Shown: in pieces, positions 16,808-25,294 of the stretch
How the letters are laid out: each line of letters opens with the position of its first letter
Numbering within the stretch: position 1 is the first letter of the stretch
IMG/VR virus record: IMGVR_UViG_3300044972_000601
Location: 1-64,000 of that record
DNA from: a virus
Length of the DNA stretch: 64,000 bases
Direction: 5' to 3' (one strand)
Made by a program: the position numbers and the translations under genes
The notes under the pieces: model-generated
Seen by the model: the letters and a program-made list of their open reading frames with translations, nothing else
The model's database searches: none
Told to the model about the DNA's origin: nothing

Positions 16808-17692
16808 ATGGCTAAAGTCGTTACATCAAAGATGCTTATGGCACTACAATCAGAAGTTACCAGCAAGACTCTTGAAGTCGAAGCTGTGAAGAAGGATCTG
16901 TCTAAAGAAACGGATGAAGAGATACTGACTCGTTTGAGAGATCGTTTTGAGATCCTGGACGACATGACTCGTGCAGTTAAGAGCGGCAAGGTACGTGCTA
17001 TGATTGTCACAGGCCCTCCGGGTGTGGGCAAGAGCCACGGTGTTGAGACTGTGTTGTCAAAGCACGATGTGTTTGCCAATGTGGCACAGGACGAGAAGCT
17101 GAAGAAGTATGAAGTAGTCAAAGGTGCTATGAGTGCCCTGGGCTTGTACTCTAAGCTGTATCACTACAAGGATGCCAAGAACATTCTAGTGTTTGATGAC
17201 TGTGACAGTGTGCTGTTGGATGACTTGAGCTTGAACATTCTTAAGGCAGCATTGGATACATCCAGCAAGCGTATGATCCATTGGAACACTGACTCACACC
17301 TATTGCGTCGTGAAGGCGTGCCAGACAGCTTTGAGTTCAAGGGCGGTGCTATCTTTATTACCAACATCAAGTTCGATCACGTTAAGTCAAAGAAGCTCCG
17401 CGATCACTTGGAAGCATTGGAGTCACGCTGCCACTACTTGGACCTTACTATCGACACAGAGCGTGAGAAGATCCTACGCATTGAGCAGGTGGTTAACGAG
17501 TGCGGTATGCTGGACAAGTATGAGTTCGAACCCTACCAAGCAATGGAGGTAGTGGACTTTGTTAAGGCCAACGTGCATCGCCTGCGTGAGCTGAGCTTGC
17601 GTACAGTCCTTAAGGTAGCTGACTTGAAGCATGGCTTCCCAGACAAGTGGAAGGCAGTAGCAGAGGTAACGTGTATGCGTAACAGCCGTTAA
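16808..17692 (+). CDS. AAA-family ATPase
   Basis: This 294-residue protein contains Walker A GPPGVGKSHGVETV (about residues 75-88), Walker B NILVFDDCDSVLL (about 126-138) and a sensor-type segment GGAIFITNIKFDH. The domain after it has Arg-rich segments (LEALESRCHYLDLTID) fitting the AAA lid. ATG 16808 is used because it has AAAGGAAC and follows the promoter. I recall close relatives in cyanophage-like T4 phages annotated only as ATPase. A role in DNA metabolism or remodelling is likely but unproven. It is the last gene of the early plus-strand region. Confidence 0.85.
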   Translation: MAKVVTSKMLMALQSEVTSKTLEVEAVKKDLSKETDEEILTRLRDRFEILDDMTRAVKSGKVRAMIVTGPPGVGKSHGVETVLSKHDVFANVAQDEKLKKYEVVKGAMSALGLYSKLYHYKDAKNILVFDDCDSVLLDDLSLNILKAALDTSSKRMIHWNTDSHLLRREGVPDSFEFKGGAIFITNIKFDHVKSKKLRDHLEALESRCHYLDLTIDTEREKILRIEQVVNECGMLDKYEFEPYQAMEVVDFVKANVHRLRELSLRTVLKVADLKHGFPDKWKAVAEVTCMRNSR

Positions 17693-17699
17693 GCTGTAC

Positions 17700-17861
17700 G
17701 TGTATGCAGTACAGTAAGCAGCCACTAAGAGCTGTGCTGTACACAAGGTCTCGCCAACGATTCGCTCCCGGCAACGAGACTCCTAGCCCGGAAGGATGTC
17801 CGGGCAGTGTGATCCCTGACAATAAATCCGATTCGCTCCCGGTATGTCAGGGATTCTTTTT
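17700..17861 (+). other. Structured 3' region with twin-loop hairpins
   Basis: Four stems follow the ATPase gene: GTACAG/CTGTAC, GTCTCG/CGAGAC (17748-17780), GCCCGG/CCGGGC (17786-17805) and ATCCCTGAC/GTCAGGGAT (17812-17854) with a T run. The second and fourth carry the same 14-base loop CGATTCGCTCCCGG (17758-17771, 17829-17842). Confidence 0.6.
17812..17861 (+). terminator. Rho-independent terminator of early region
   Basis: A 9-bp stem ATCCCTGAC/GTCAGGGAT with a 25-base loop is followed by TCTTTTT. It closes the early plus-strand transcription unit. Confidence 0.75.
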
Positions 17862-18153
17862 GATTAAAATATCGGTCGGGGCATGCAAAATAAAAAAGAT
17901 TTCGAGAGGGGTGGGGGACTATACAAATGATTTACTGTTGTATTTTTACAACAGCGCATGCAAAATCAACTCACCATAGGTGCCAAATCACCCCACCAAA
18001 AGCAAAAGTACTTCTCTATATTTTTTTACGCACAAGAAATTTGCGGAGCAAAGGACCCATTCGGGGACTTCAAACTAACCCCGTATAGTGCGTAAGTACT
18101 GCTCAAATTTTTTCTGCGTATATTTTTTTTGAACCTTACAACACCATTCTCGC
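17862..18153. other. AT-rich boundary, no gene seen
   Basis: No gene is supported. It holds two copies of GCATGCAAAAT (near 17882 and 17954), a CTGTTGT/ACAACAG hairpin and several T runs. It marks the change from early sigma70 promoters to late-type promoters. Confidence 0.4.
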
Positions 18154-18161
18154 TATAAATA
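18154..18161 (+). promoter_or_regulatory. T4-type late promoter
   Basis: TATAAATA, an exact match to the T4 late consensus, six bases before the ATG of the metallopeptidase gene. Confidence 0.75.
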
Positions 18162-18167
18162 CACTGT

Positions 18168-18824
18168 ATGAAAATTATTGAAATACTTGAACCCACTGCG
18201 GAGCCCACAACCACTGCCACACCCACAACTCCCGCTAAGAAGTTTCAAGATATTGCCACTTTGCAAAAGGATCCTGATGCACTGGTCAATACTTGGGCAC
18301 CACGATTAAATCAATTGCAAGCACGTTGTAACAGCATGTTAGCCAGACTCGTTCAAGCAGCTGGAGCACCATGGGCGAAAAAGCTAGCAGGCACTACTAT
18401 CACAGTAAGAAGCACTGATCAGTACGTACAAGCCAATGCACAGGATCGTACTATTATCATAGACATTACAGTGTTTTGGGACGCACCAGATGCCACACTG
18501 GCAGTGGCCATAGGACATGAACTTGGCCATATTGCACTGGCACACATAGGTGCACCAGCAACACCTGCAGTTTCACGTAAGGATGAGTTTGATGCTGATG
18601 ACTTTGGTATTAAGCTGGCCAAATTACTAGGTTACAACACTGCTGAATTGTTCAAGTTCATGCACAGTAAGGAAGAGTATGATTGGACTAACTTTGTATC
18701 CAGCATGCCCAATAGTACGCATCCAAATTATCAACAGCGTATTGATCGTGCTAAGAAGGCAGGGTTTAAATTATCCAAGGGCGGACAACAACAGATCAAC
18801 GCCCTACAACAGCATTTGGCCTAG
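18168..18824 (+). CDS. M48-like zinc metallopeptidase
   Basis: This 218-residue protein carries GHELGHIALAH with the HExxH zinc site at residues 117-121 and a likely third ligand in DEFDADDFG (140-147), the layout of M48-type gluzincins without the membrane domains. The N-terminus MKIIEILEPTAE resembles the capsid-targeting start of T4 internal proteins and is followed by a Thr/Pro linker (PTTTATPTTPAKK). It is read from a late promoter, so it may be packaged with or act on virion proteins (inference). The start codon abuts the promoter and no ribosome site exists. Confidence 0.8.
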   Translation: MKIIEILEPTAEPTTTATPTTPAKKFQDIATLQKDPDALVNTWAPRLNQLQARCNSMLARLVQAAGAPWAKKLAGTTITVRSTDQYVQANAQDRTIIIDITVFWDAPDATLAVAIGHELGHIALAHIGAPATPAVSRKDEFDADDFGIKLAKLLGYNTAELFKFMHSKEEYDWTNFVSSMPNSTHPNYQQRIDRAKKAGFKLSKGGQQQINALQQHLA

Positions 18825-18833
18825 TATTATACT

Positions 18834-19157
18834 TTAGGCCCAGCTTACTGTTACTGTGGTAAAACTGTCGTTATTGGCATCGCTTTTGGTTACCACATAT
18901 CCATAACGCACCATTAGTGCAGTAAACTCAGTTTCATTGGCTGCTACTCCGCCTTCCAACGCACCACCATCAAAACCACTGTAACTACTGTAGTTGAATA
19001 CCTTTGTGCTGTAGCCCTGTGTTGCCCTTGTGCTAATAGTGGTAATTACCGTGGCATATTTTGCAGCCAGTGCGTCGTCGATTTCAGCTTGTGAAGCTGA
19101 GTCCACCAATATTTTCATATTGGCTGCTAGGGGTATGCTTGCGGATATGGTTGCCAT
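18834..19157 (-). CDS. Hypothetical late protein
   Basis: This 107-residue protein (MATISASIPLAANMKILVDS...) is Ala/Thr-rich, with a helix ASQAEIDDALAAKYATVITT and beta-like Tyr/Ser segments. Composition and the late-type promoter upstream suggest a virion or tail-associated protein. A GGAG ribosome site lies before the ATG. It faces the metallopeptidase gene, 9 bp away. No family assigned. Confidence 0.6.
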   Translation of the reverse strand: MATISASIPLAANMKILVDSASQAEIDDALAAKYATVITTISTRATQGYSTKVFNYSSYSGFDGGALEGGVAANETEFTALMVRYGYVVTKSDANNDSFTTVTVSWA

Positions 19158-19174
19158 AGAATTCTCCAGTACTG

Positions 19175-19182
19175 TATTTAAA
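19175..19182 (-). promoter_or_regulatory. Late promoter (TTTAAATA)
   Basis: One mismatch to TATAAATA, 17 bp upstream of the 19157 start and followed by a GGAG site. Confidence 0.5.
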
Positions 19183-19281
19183 GGATTTGGTGAGAGTGAT
19201 AATGTGGGCTGTTAACTGACCTAAAATCTGCTTTCCGATTTTGCGCTTCGCTGCTACTTCGTAGCAAGAACCAGCGGGTGC

Positions 19282-20016
19282 CTAGATGCTGTCTACCAAA
19301 GCAGTAATGTATCGTTCATAGGCACGCTGTTCATCAGGTTTCATTATGTGTGAAGGCCAAGGCTGTTTGCCCGCATTGATAACGCTCAGGGCTGGTTGAC
19401 CCGACATCATTTCTCCTGCCAAATTTCTCACATCGCCTATGGAGCTGTCCAGCACATGGGCCACACGTGCCAGTTTGGCATTGCCATAATACGTATTGAT
19501 CATTTCTTCTGTCCAACCTTTGTTGAACCAGCCTTTGGCACCAATGCCAAAGAACGGATACCATTTGCCCACAGGCACTCCGGTTTTGCCACCACTGCCT
19601 GTGCTCACATAAAACGGAGCAGCAAAACCATCTATGTCCACCACCACTATGGGTCTAGTACCTATCTGCACTATTTTATCCTGTGTGCCCGGAAGATTGT
19701 GCAACTGCAATCCAACCCTTTCTGCTTGAGCTGTTTTGGCGGCCAGTGCAGGAAAGGTATCCAGTCCGGCTGTGGATTTGGGTGTGGTGTATATGGGAGT
19801 GGGTCTAGGAGTTTGATCAGGATCACGAGTGGGCGTGGGAGTTGCACCAGTGGGTTTGGATGTTTGACCAAGATCCGGCCGTGTGGGAGTGGGGGTTGCA
19901 CCACTGGGCTTGCCCATTACGGGATCTATACGGGGCAGTTCTTTTGGCGCTTGTTTGCCAAATAGACCCAATATCTTGGATCCAATTCCTTCGCTGATTA
20001 TTTCATGTACTCGCAT
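19282..20016 (-). CDS. Virion protein with capsid-targeting-like N-terminus
   Basis: This 244-residue protein begins MRVHEIISEGIGSKILGLFG, close in style to the T4 internal-protein targeting peptide (MKTYQEFIAEA), with a fitting I-S-E/G cleavage site for a gp21-type protease. A long Pro/Thr linker with two PTPTR repeats (residues 40-85) precedes a folded domain (IVVVDIDGFAAPFYVSTGSG ... KWYPFFGIGAKGWFNKG). The domain is unrecognised. The start abuts a late promoter. An internal capsid protein delivered with DNA is a reasonable inference. Confidence 0.65.
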   Translation of the reverse strand: MRVHEIISEGIGSKILGLFGKQAPKELPRIDPVMGKPSGATPTPTRPDLGQTSKPTGATPTPTRDPDQTPRPTPIYTTPKSTAGLDTFPALAAKTAQAERVGLQLHNLPGTQDKIVQIGTRPIVVVDIDGFAAPFYVSTGSGGKTGVPVGKWYPFFGIGAKGWFNKGWTEEMINTYYGNAKLARVAHVLDSSIGDVRNLAGEMMSGQPALSVINAGKQPWPSHIMKPDEQRAYERYITALVDSI

Positions 20017-20020
20017 GCAA

Positions 20021-20028
20021 TATTTATG
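20021..20028 (-). promoter_or_regulatory. Late promoter (CATAAATA)
   Basis: One mismatch to TATAAATA; it ends four bases before the ATG at 20016, so the message would have no leader. Confidence 0.6.
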
Positions 20029-20033
20029 CGAAT

Positions 20034-20495
20034 TTACTCAGTGGGCTTCTTGCGACGGTAGTATTGATAGTTAACTGTGGTATCGTTGGTTTGATGCACA
20101 GTGGCACCGTTCTTGGTGTGGAATCGGCGTGCCATCTCAGTCTGGGGACTAAGTGTAACAATATCGTCCACATCCTTGTAGTCCTTTAGAATCCATTCTG
20201 CGGCTTCCTTGATCAAGCGGGCGCCTGCACCTGGTGCGTAACTCCAAATGGTATAGAACACTGCCACACGTTTGTCCTTGTCCATGGTGACCAAATCTTC
20301 TTCGCTCTTGGGAATAGTGCTGAGCCATTGCATGCATGTGGCCGCAAGTATTTCCTCGCCTGCTTTCAGTATCAAGATTTCAGCTGCTTCATTTATACGC
20401 TGTTCAAGTGGAATGTGGGGTCGTACCGGATCGTCCTTGATGCAACTTGCTCTAGGATCTTTCGGATCAGTTATGCGTATGAATTCCATGGTCAT
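20034..20495 (-). CDS. GNAT-family acetyltransferase
   Basis: This 153-residue protein has the GNAT layout: an N-terminal substrate part, beta strand KRVAVFYTIWSYAPGAGARL whose GAGARL corresponds to the acetyl-CoA loop, helix IKEAAEWILKDYKD, then strand DIVTLSPQTEMARRFHTKNG with the typical A-R-x-F-H-x-K-x-G-A near the end. Acetyl transfer to an amine is the expected reaction; the substrate is unknown. ATG 20495 or the third codon (20489) could be the start. It precedes the helicase operon on the minus strand. Confidence 0.75.
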   Translation of the reverse strand: MTMEFIRITDPKDPRASCIKDDPVRPHIPLEQRINEAAEILILKAGEEILAATCMQWLSTIPKSEEDLVTMDKDKRVAVFYTIWSYAPGAGARLIKEAAEWILKDYKDVDDIVTLSPQTEMARRFHTKNGATVHQTNDTTVNYQYYRRKKPTE

Positions 20496-20542
20496 TATAT
20501 GTGTACTTATGTCTTTTGTCTTAAAGTTGTGTTACAGGATGA

Positions 20543-22006
20543 TTACACATCATCCTGTGGTAAGTTGTTCAGTAAATCTCTTAGCTTGCTACTTTCGACC
20601 TGTGCTTTGATTCTAGGCTTGCCCAGGTCAAAACCTTCCGCAGGTGTGGCACGTTCCCATGCAGGTTTGGTTTCATCTGTTACAGTTTGACGGGCTTTGA
20701 TACTGCTTAACAAACTGGATCCTGCACTGGCTTGTCCAGAACCATATGTATCTTCTTGCTCACAGTCTGTGATACGCAGTGTATCAATATTAAAGTCCAG
20801 ATCAATCTTTTGACCGACACCACTGCTGGAGCGTGTCTTCATCAGCTGAATTTGATACTTGCCACGTTCACGCATAGCACGACTTGTAAAAATACCAAAC
20901 ACGTTATCTGCTGTTTGAATCTTGGAGAGCCCGCCCGATATGTGGCTGTGGTCAAACTCAATTTCTTCCACTGCTCCACGATTCAACTGCGCCGCAGTAA
21001 CGAATACACATTGCTTTTCCACTGCTAGATTACGTAGTTCTTCACTAACATACTTGTCCTTGACAAACAAGTTTTCTGCACTGATCTTCTTGCTCAAGGG
21101 CATTAGCAAGTCCATGTAGTCAACTAGCAATACATCAATCTTACGGCCCATTTTGATTTCATACTCTTTCATATAAGCACGAATATCATTGGCTGTCTTA
21201 CCACTTGGCATGTACTTGACTTGGAACTGTCCAGATTTCTTGCCAATCATTTTGACTTTGATCTCAACGTCATCGATGTTCTTGAAAATCTCTCTTGTAG
21301 GGATTCCGGTTATCATTGCATCCACACGCATGGATACAAGTTCTTCACTCAATTCTAATGTGAGATACAGTACGTTAAGTCCAGATGTTGCATAGTTAAC
21401 ACCTAAGTTAGCTAGGAAAAGACTTTTACCAGCGCCACTACCACCAGCCCAGATATTAAGTTCCCCGCGATTAAAACCCCCAAATAACTTATCGTCGACA
21501 GCTTTCCAACCTGTTGAAATTTGTCCATTCTTGTCCTTGATCCTCATCAATCGTGCTCTTGGGTCTTTGAAATAATCAGTACCCATGTCTCTTTGTAATC
21601 CAATCTGTACCGCTTGTTTGATTTTTTCTTCCACTGGACCGTACTCACCTTTTTCCAGCAAATCTGCCGATTCTAGAATAGCACGTTCCAGTCCTTTGTG
21701 GCGGGTAAACGTTTCAAAGTCGTTGAGCAACCATTCAAAGTGTTCTTCACGTAGTTCTGTTGCTGCCTTGAGATTACTGCCTGTTGCCGCATTTAGAATG
21801 TCAGGCGTGGGTAACACATTGTTCTCACTTACATATGCAGTAAGAAACTCCGCTGGCTCACGTAGCTTACGGTCGAATAAACTGCTGTCAAAAATACTTT
21901 GGCAGCGTACAAATGTGCCTGCATCTGCCAGCATCATTTCCAAGTAGACTTTCTGGATGTCATATCCATAGTCCACGTTTTGTCTTGCTTTTTTATCATC
22001 TGTCAT
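20543..22006 (-). CDS. 41: Replicative DNA helicase (T4 gp41-like)
   Basis: This 487-residue protein of the DnaB/gp41 family unwinds DNA ahead of the lagging-strand machinery. The C-terminal RecA-like domain has Walker A GGSGAGKSLFLANLGVNY (about residues 188-205), Walker B KIDVLLVDYMDLLMP and a motif with CVFVTAAQLNRGAVEE (Gln sensor). The length is close to T4 gp41 (475). It is in the same block as gp61 primase, with which it should form the primosome. Confidence 0.92.
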   Translation of the reverse strand: MTDDKKARQNVDYGYDIQKVYLEMMLADAGTFVRCQSIFDSSLFDRKLREPAEFLTAYVSENNVLPTPDILNAATGSNLKAATELREEHFEWLLNDFETFTRHKGLERAILESADLLEKGEYGPVEEKIKQAVQIGLQRDMGTDYFKDPRARLMRIKDKNGQISTGWKAVDDKLFGGFNRGELNIWAGGSGAGKSLFLANLGVNYATSGLNVLYLTLELSEELVSMRVDAMITGIPTREIFKNIDDVEIKVKMIGKKSGQFQVKYMPSGKTANDIRAYMKEYEIKMGRKIDVLLVDYMDLLMPLSKKISAENLFVKDKYVSEELRNLAVEKQCVFVTAAQLNRGAVEEIEFDHSHISGGLSKIQTADNVFGIFTSRAMRERGKYQIQLMKTRSSSGVGQKIDLDFNIDTLRITDCEQEDTYGSGQASAGSSLLSSIKARQTVTDETKPAWERATPAEGFDLGKPRIKAQVESSKLRDLLNNLPQDDV

Positions 22007-22023
22007 AATGTATTATACGCTCT

Positions 22024-22980
22024 TTAAACTTTAATATCAATGTGTTTGACTGGATCCCACGGATAATCCTGCACTCGATTTTTTGTATGATATAACACGG
22101 CGCCCATGCTACTACTAGGATCGCCAGGGTTAGGTAAACTCCATATGTACTTAAACTGTGGTTCTACTTCGTTACGATTGGCCTGACTGTTCATAGCACA
22201 ACCGCCCATATAGACTAAACAGTCTGCATTAGTTAATGTCTTAGCCAGACGCATTATCTTGCCTACTTCTATTTCAAAACGCTCTTGTACTGCGGCAGCA
22301 AGGTCGCATTGTAGCTGTAACGTCTCTAATTTATTGTCATCCCAATGCCCAACTCCTCTATGAAAGTTGTATTCTAAGTCAACTACTCCTGTTCCAAAGT
22401 AGTTACCTACTGTTCTTCTAAACAAGTAAGGATTACCTTGTTCTGCCATTTTCTGTAATAAGTGTTCGTCTTTTATTGGAGTTAACCCAATAAACTGAGT
22501 AAAGGCACTGTAGAACAATCCTAAACTATGTGGGTAACTTCTACTCCACACTTTCTTCATTTCGCCGTGACTGCAATTCCAAATTGTAGCACATTCAAAC
22601 TCACCGATAGCATCAAGCACGACAACAGCACAGTGATTAAAAGGGCTGGTATAATAACCTGCCGCCGCGTGACTAGCATGGTGTGGAGTGTACGTAATTG
22701 GTGCATAATGTAATCCTGTTCTTTGTGTATAGTTATTTGGTAAGTTGCTTATATCCATGGCAGTACGATATTGTCCAGCATAAATTTGTCTTGCCTTCTT
22801 TACCCACGGACGTTCATACCAATATATGCGATCCGGTGCACCACCATAATTTAATGCCTTAAGTTTAATCTCGCTAGGTATTTCATCTTCGTGTGAAACA
22901 TCCAAACTTATTAGTCTCTCGTCCTTAAACACTGCAAGGCTACTGCCGTGATTAAGTGCATTAATCCCCCAGTGAATCAT
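22024..22980 (-). CDS. Carbamoyltransferase, N-terminal domain only
   Basis: This 318-residue protein matches the N-terminal Kae1-like domain of NodU/CmcH/TobZ carbamoyltransferases: opening INALNHGSSLAVFKDERLIS, metal-binding HHASHAAAGYYTSPF (about residues 99-113), CAVVVLDAIGEFE and the late MGGCAMNSQANR. Full enzymes are near 570 residues and have a C-terminal YrdC-like domain that is absent here. Cyanophages carry similar genes. It overlaps a tiny conserved gene by 4 bp within the helicase-primase operon. The substrate is unknown. Confidence 0.8.
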   Translation of the reverse strand: MIHWGINALNHGSSLAVFKDERLISLDVSHEDEIPSEIKLKALNYGGAPDRIYWYERPWVKKARQIYAGQYRTAMDISNLPNNYTQRTGLHYAPITYTPHHASHAAAGYYTSPFNHCAVVVLDAIGEFECATIWNCSHGEMKKVWSRSYPHSLGLFYSAFTQFIGLTPIKDEHLLQKMAEQGNPYLFRRTVGNYFGTGVVDLEYNFHRGVGHWDDNKLETLQLQCDLAAAVQERFEIEVGKIMRLAKTLTNADCLVYMGGCAMNSQANRNEVEPQFKYIWSLPNPGDPSSSMGAVLYHTKNRVQDYPWDPVKHIDIKV

Positions 22981-23090
22981 TTGTAGATAAATGGATCACG
23001 TTTGCGTAATTCTTCGAGCCGTTCTTTAAAACGTTTGCGTTCTTGATACTTGTACCAAGGTCGTAATAAAAAATCAATTATTCGTTTCAT
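22977..23090 (-). CDS. Tiny conserved protein (RKRDPFIYK)
   Basis: This 37-residue protein starts MKRIIDFLLRPWYKYQERKR and ends RLEELRKRDPFIYK. I recall near-identical endings in short cyanophage proteins beside gp61, so it is likely a real conserved gene. A hydrophobic head is followed by a basic helix. It overlaps the end of gp61 (23074) and the start of the carbamoyltransferase (ATGA). Function unknown. Confidence 0.7.
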   Translation of the reverse strand: MKRIIDFLLRPWYKYQERKRFKERLEELRKRDPFIYK

Positions 23091-24054
23091 GTTCTTCCTT
23101 AAACCATTTCTTTGCCTTAAGTTGTATCTTAAGGCTGTTGGATTCTTTAGCGGATGTTATTAGGTATAATGTTGCTAGTCTACCTAACTTAACTACTGCA
23201 TCGTTTACATCTTTAATGCCTTCGGGCCAGTTGGGCATACTTACTGACCAGCCATACTCTAATGCTTGCTCTATTGTCTTAGGTCCTTCGTGATCTCTAT
23301 CGGGAACAAGAACAATTTCCCTACCCAATTGCTTGAGTAGCCAGTTTTGGCTGTCTTTAATCTCAGCACCTAACAATGCACATCCATCAATACTTATCGC
23401 GTCAAACGGGCCTTCACATACAATTACGAAGTCTCGATTATTTGCTTGCCTATCTAAATTAAACACATATCCCGGTTGTTGCTCACTGATGTACTTGGGT
23501 TTAGTGTCGCCTATGGCCCGAGCTGTGTAACCCACAATGACATTGTCTTTGAGGAACGGTATGATTACTCTATTGCTAAACCCTATTTTAGGTGTCCAAT
23601 AAAATGGATAATCTTCGAGATATAAACTTCTACTTGAAAGATATTCAAGCACAGGAATGAGCTTTTCCGGGATATGGTCTAAACTTGATATAAGTTCGCT
23701 ATCCAAAGGCATTGCTCTAGGTTCAAACTTGGGTACTATGCTTTGTATAATTGTATTGGAATTGTCATTAAGACGCAGTGCTTCTAGCTTTAATTGGCTA
23801 ATAGTATCATCGCCCATGTTGAGCAATTGCATGAACTTGTTCATCTTTTGACTAATAGTTCTGCCGGGTTGCCAACTGCATTTGAACTGGCAATTAAAAC
23901 AATGATAGCTTACTGCATCGCCACCGTTAATAATAAAGCCGCCACGCTGTCTTTTATCGTCACAGCAAGGGGCATTAAAACTTATCCATCCGCTTGGAGT
24001 TTGTTTTCTTTTACCAGGTAAGTATTGTAGTAGTGTGTCTGCTATTAGGCCCAT
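23074..24054 (-). CDS. 61: DNA primase (T4 gp61-like)
   Basis: This 326-residue primase makes RNA primers for lagging-strand synthesis with gp41. The N-terminus has the zinc-binding site: CCDDKRQRGG then YHCFNCQFKCSW (residues 29-62). The TOPRIM-type core follows with RVIIPFLKDNVIVGYTARAI, FVIVCEGPFDAISIDG (Glu of the metal site) and VLVPDRDHEG (DxD). The length is close to T4 gp61 (342). It is located upstream of gp41 in the same operon. Confidence 0.88.
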   Translation of the reverse strand: MGLIADTLLQYLPGKRKQTPSGWISFNAPCCDDKRQRGGFIINGGDAVSYHCFNCQFKCSWQPGRTISQKMNKFMQLLNMGDDTISQLKLEALRLNDNSNTIIQSIVPKFEPRAMPLDSELISSLDHIPEKLIPVLEYLSSRSLYLEDYPFYWTPKIGFSNRVIIPFLKDNVIVGYTARAIGDTKPKYISEQQPGYVFNLDRQANNRDFVIVCEGPFDAISIDGCALLGAEIKDSQNWLLKQLGREIVLVPDRDHEGPKTIEQALEYGWSVSMPNWPEGIKDVNDAVVKLGRLATLYLITSAKESNSLKIQLKAKKWFKEEHETNN

Positions 24055-24066
24055 GCCTAATTATAC

Positions 24067-24894
24067 TTAATTTACCACTACTTTGTCAACAGTTCCGGTT
24101 GGACTAGCACCATATAGTCCAAGTAATGTTGGATCTAAATATGTCCAGACTACTCTAAAATAATTGTAATCACCAACTGGCAATGTAAACGATTGAGTAA
24201 ATGTTCCAGTACCTACTGGAGGTGTAAATGTAACTAATTTTACACCATTACGATTAAATGATTCTACACTAATGGTAGAATCCTTGGTTGCTTCAATATA
24301 CATCTCACCGGTATAATCGGTATAAGTTATATCAAATGACATTTCAGTTGTTGGTATAGCTTCGTAAAATTTACAAGGAATAGCACTGGTATGATTTTTT
24401 ACATTACCCATCAAATCAATTTCACCGCTGAATCTATCGTAAACTTTCTCATTCCTAAATGTTGGCATTGCATCTCCAACTAATTCAAATTTGCCCACTG
24501 CTCCGAATCTACTGTCAGCATACAACATAACATCGTTGCCATCTTTAAGGGCAGTAACACTGTATTTTAAATATTGGCTGGATAATTCAGTTAAATCTTC
24601 TTGAGGAATAGTAACAGCGGCAATACCTTTCAATGCAGTTGGAGTAACAGTGTATGGACTATTTTCTAAAGCATTTCCTTGAGCATCCATTATGTTTAAT
24701 TCTATCTGAGTCAGCGTGGCCAAATCGATGCGTTTTTGATCTGCGTTCTTTATATCGAACTCAATGGTGTTATCGATGCCATTATATATTTTTACATTTC
24801 TCTGATACACGTTTGTATACTCCACAGTAAATCCTGCCAAATTGGCTAATAGTTCAACTCTATTAGGATATAAATAACTTGAAATTTTTTGCAT
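24067..24894 (-). CDS. Virion structural protein, BppU-like N-terminus
   Basis: This 275-residue beta-rich protein contains NVKIYNGIDNTIEFDIKNAD (residues 31-50), like the N-terminal domain of baseplate proteins of the BppU type, followed by QKRIDLATLTQIELNIMDAQ. The C-terminal half has a Gly/Thr-rich beta domain ending TVDKVVVN. Similar proteins in cyanophages are virion proteins, as I recall. The late octamer CATAAATA lies upstream (24915-24922). A baseplate or fibre location is inference. Confidence 0.6.
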   Translation of the reverse strand: MQKISSYLYPNRVELLANLAGFTVEYTNVYQRNVKIYNGIDNTIEFDIKNADQKRIDLATLTQIELNIMDAQGNALENSPYTVTPTALKGIAAVTIPQEDLTELSSQYLKYSVTALKDGNDVMLYADSRFGAVGKFELVGDAMPTFRNEKVYDRFSGEIDLMGNVKNHTSAIPCKFYEAIPTTEMSFDITYTDYTGEMYIEATKDSTISVESFNRNGVKLVTFTPPVGTGTFTQSFTLPVGDYNYFRVVWTYLDPTLLGLYGASPTGTVDKVVVN

Positions 24895-24914
24895 CTGACA
24901 GGACCTTTATATAC

Positions 24915-24922
24915 TATTTATG
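24915..24922 (-). promoter_or_regulatory. Late promoter (CATAAATA)
   Basis: One mismatch to TATAAATA, 20 bp upstream of the 24894 start. It overlaps the ATG of the divergent gene at 24920. Confidence 0.5.
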
Positions 24923-25294
24923 GCAAAACTAAGAGACGATATCGAACAGAAATTACCCTTTATATCCGTGTTAAACTACGGTGAGGAAGAATACGTGGGC
25001 ATTATTATAAACCAGGATCAATTCGTCACAAGTTTTTATGACCTTAATGCCATTAAGACTGCTGAAGAGAAAACATTGTTCTTAGAAATAGGCGAAACAT
25101 GGTGGTGGGAATCAAATAGACAATTTCCCATCAACATATTCTGCAGAGAAATGATACACCCATTCCACTATGCTATCAAAACATTCAACAGCAAAGATAC
25201 ACGATTATTGTTGGGCCCGTGTGTAAATCTCATGAACTTGACTCTCAAACGTGTGAAACGCAAGAGTGTACAGTTAGTTCGAAAGGTTCGTTAA
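24920..25294 (+). CDS. Conserved hypothetical protein
   Basis: This 124-residue protein (MAKLRDDIEQKLPFISVLNY...) has EEYVGIIINQDQFVTSFYDL, then FLEIGETWWWESNRQFPINI and a C-terminal basic segment LTLKRVKRKSVQLVRKVR. I recall similar proteins in cyanophages. It is the only plus-strand gene in this block; its 3' end overlaps the convergent DnaE-like gene by 21 bp. No ribosome site is evident. Function unknown. Confidence 0.65.
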   Translation: MAKLRDDIEQKLPFISVLNYGEEEYVGIIINQDQFVTSFYDLNAIKTAEEKTLFLEIGETWWWESNRQFPINIFCREMIHPFHYAIKTFNSKDTRLLLGPCVNLMNLTLKRVKRKSVQLVRKVR

